Shown here one piece after another: positions 25,479 to 25,601 of a DNA stretch of 25,601 bases. Position 1 is the stretch's first letter. Each line of letters starts with the position of its first letter. The notes below the pieces were generated by a model that saw nothing but the letters and a program-made list of their open reading frames with translations, had not been told where the DNA came from and did not search any database. Source of the stretch: Candidatus Kuenenia stuttgartensis (GTDB lineage: Bacteria; Planctomycetota; Planctomycetia; Pirellulales; UBA1268); the NCBI GenBank assembly GCA_945876515.1, contig CAMCPF010000003.1, positions 1 to 25,601 on the forward strand, read 5' to 3'. Position numbers and translations under genes: made by a program.

Positions 25479-25503
25479 GCAGGCCAGCGAAACGTTGGCC
25501 TGC
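25479..25503 (+). terminator. Hairpin after metF, possible terminator
   Basis: GCAGGCCA (25479-25486) and TGGCCTGC (25496-25503) form a perfect 8-bp stem with a 9-nt loop, 17 nt after the metF stop. No T-run follows, so it is not a textbook intrinsic terminator. The right arm is also the first bases of repeat copy B. Confidence 0.4.
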
Positions 25504-25601
25504 AAGGGGTTGCCCGTGCCAATCGAGCGGCGTTGATAGCGAGCGCAGGCAGGATGCCGGAAGCGAGCTAGCATCGAGCGACCGGAGGGCAGGATGCCCA
25601 A
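25496..25601. repeat. Dispersed intergenic repeat, copy B (cut by the window end)
   Basis: Same orientation as copy A at 973. The first 38 bp (to 25533) differ from copy A at three positions. The arms TGATAGC (25534-25540) and GCTAGCA (25567-25573) pair at six of seven positions and sit where the stem of copy A sits, but with different bases. GCAGGATGCC occurs at 25549 and 25589, again 40 nt apart. The second is in a GGGCA-GGA-TGCCC hairpin (25587-25599). The element probably continues beyond base 25601. Confidence 0.8.

Noticed and set aside
25496..25601. CRISPR array or insertion sequence
   Set aside because: Only two GCAGGAT units per copy, no regular spacers of unique sequence, no cas or transposase genes, and no terminal inverted repeats.

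Overview
The window looks like chromosomal DNA from a planctomycete, probably of the Pirellulales type. The sequence is very GC-rich. It carries two copies of the planctomycete-specific pairing of a cytochrome-like DUF1549/DUF1553 protein with a DUF1501 protein. It also has a TIGR02603-type haem-binding protein end, a secreted sulfatase, and an LL-diaminopimelate aminotransferase (DapL). No phage, transposase, CRISPR array or rRNA was seen.

Layout. (1) 1-7773, plus strand: the end of a haem-binding protein, then a three-gene cluster of DUF1549/DUF1553 cytochrome with a discoidin-like domain, DUF1501 protein and sulfatase, with overlapping or touching genes. (2) 12142-7786, minus strand: a secreted alpha/beta hydrolase, a protein made of about 24 leucine-rich-like repeats, and a sodium:solute symporter. 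(3) 12368-18557, plus strand: a second DUF1549/DUF1553 plus DUF1501 pair, followed after 74 nt by a DNA photolyase. (4) 24432-18568, minus strand: tRNA-Leu(CAA), nicotinamidase, an unusual MpaB-like/cyclic-nucleotide-binding-like fusion, pyridoxamine phosphate oxidase, DapL and a helical-repeat lipoprotein. (5) 24586-25461, plus strand: metF.

Functionally, regions 1 to 3 are mostly exported proteins: predicted c-type cytochromes, Tat-exported DUF1501 proteins, a sulfatase, a hydrolase and a symporter. This fits periplasmic or surface breakdown of (sulfated) organic polymers, but the substrate cannot be read from the sequence. Regions 4 and 5 are core metabolism: NAD salvage, vitamin B6, lysine/peptidoglycan precursor and folate.

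The least explained signals are non-coding. A dispersed repeat occurs near both ends of the window (973-1091 and 25496-25601) in the same orientation. Its two copies align almost without gaps and keep a stem at the same place although the stem bases differ, and they carry small GGCA-GGA-TGCC hairpins spaced 40 nt apart. The two DUF1549 genes also share a 5' leader with a GC-rich hairpin ending exactly 32 nt before the start codon. The best protein-level oddities are the 24-unit repeat protein and the MpaB-like/CNB-like fusion.
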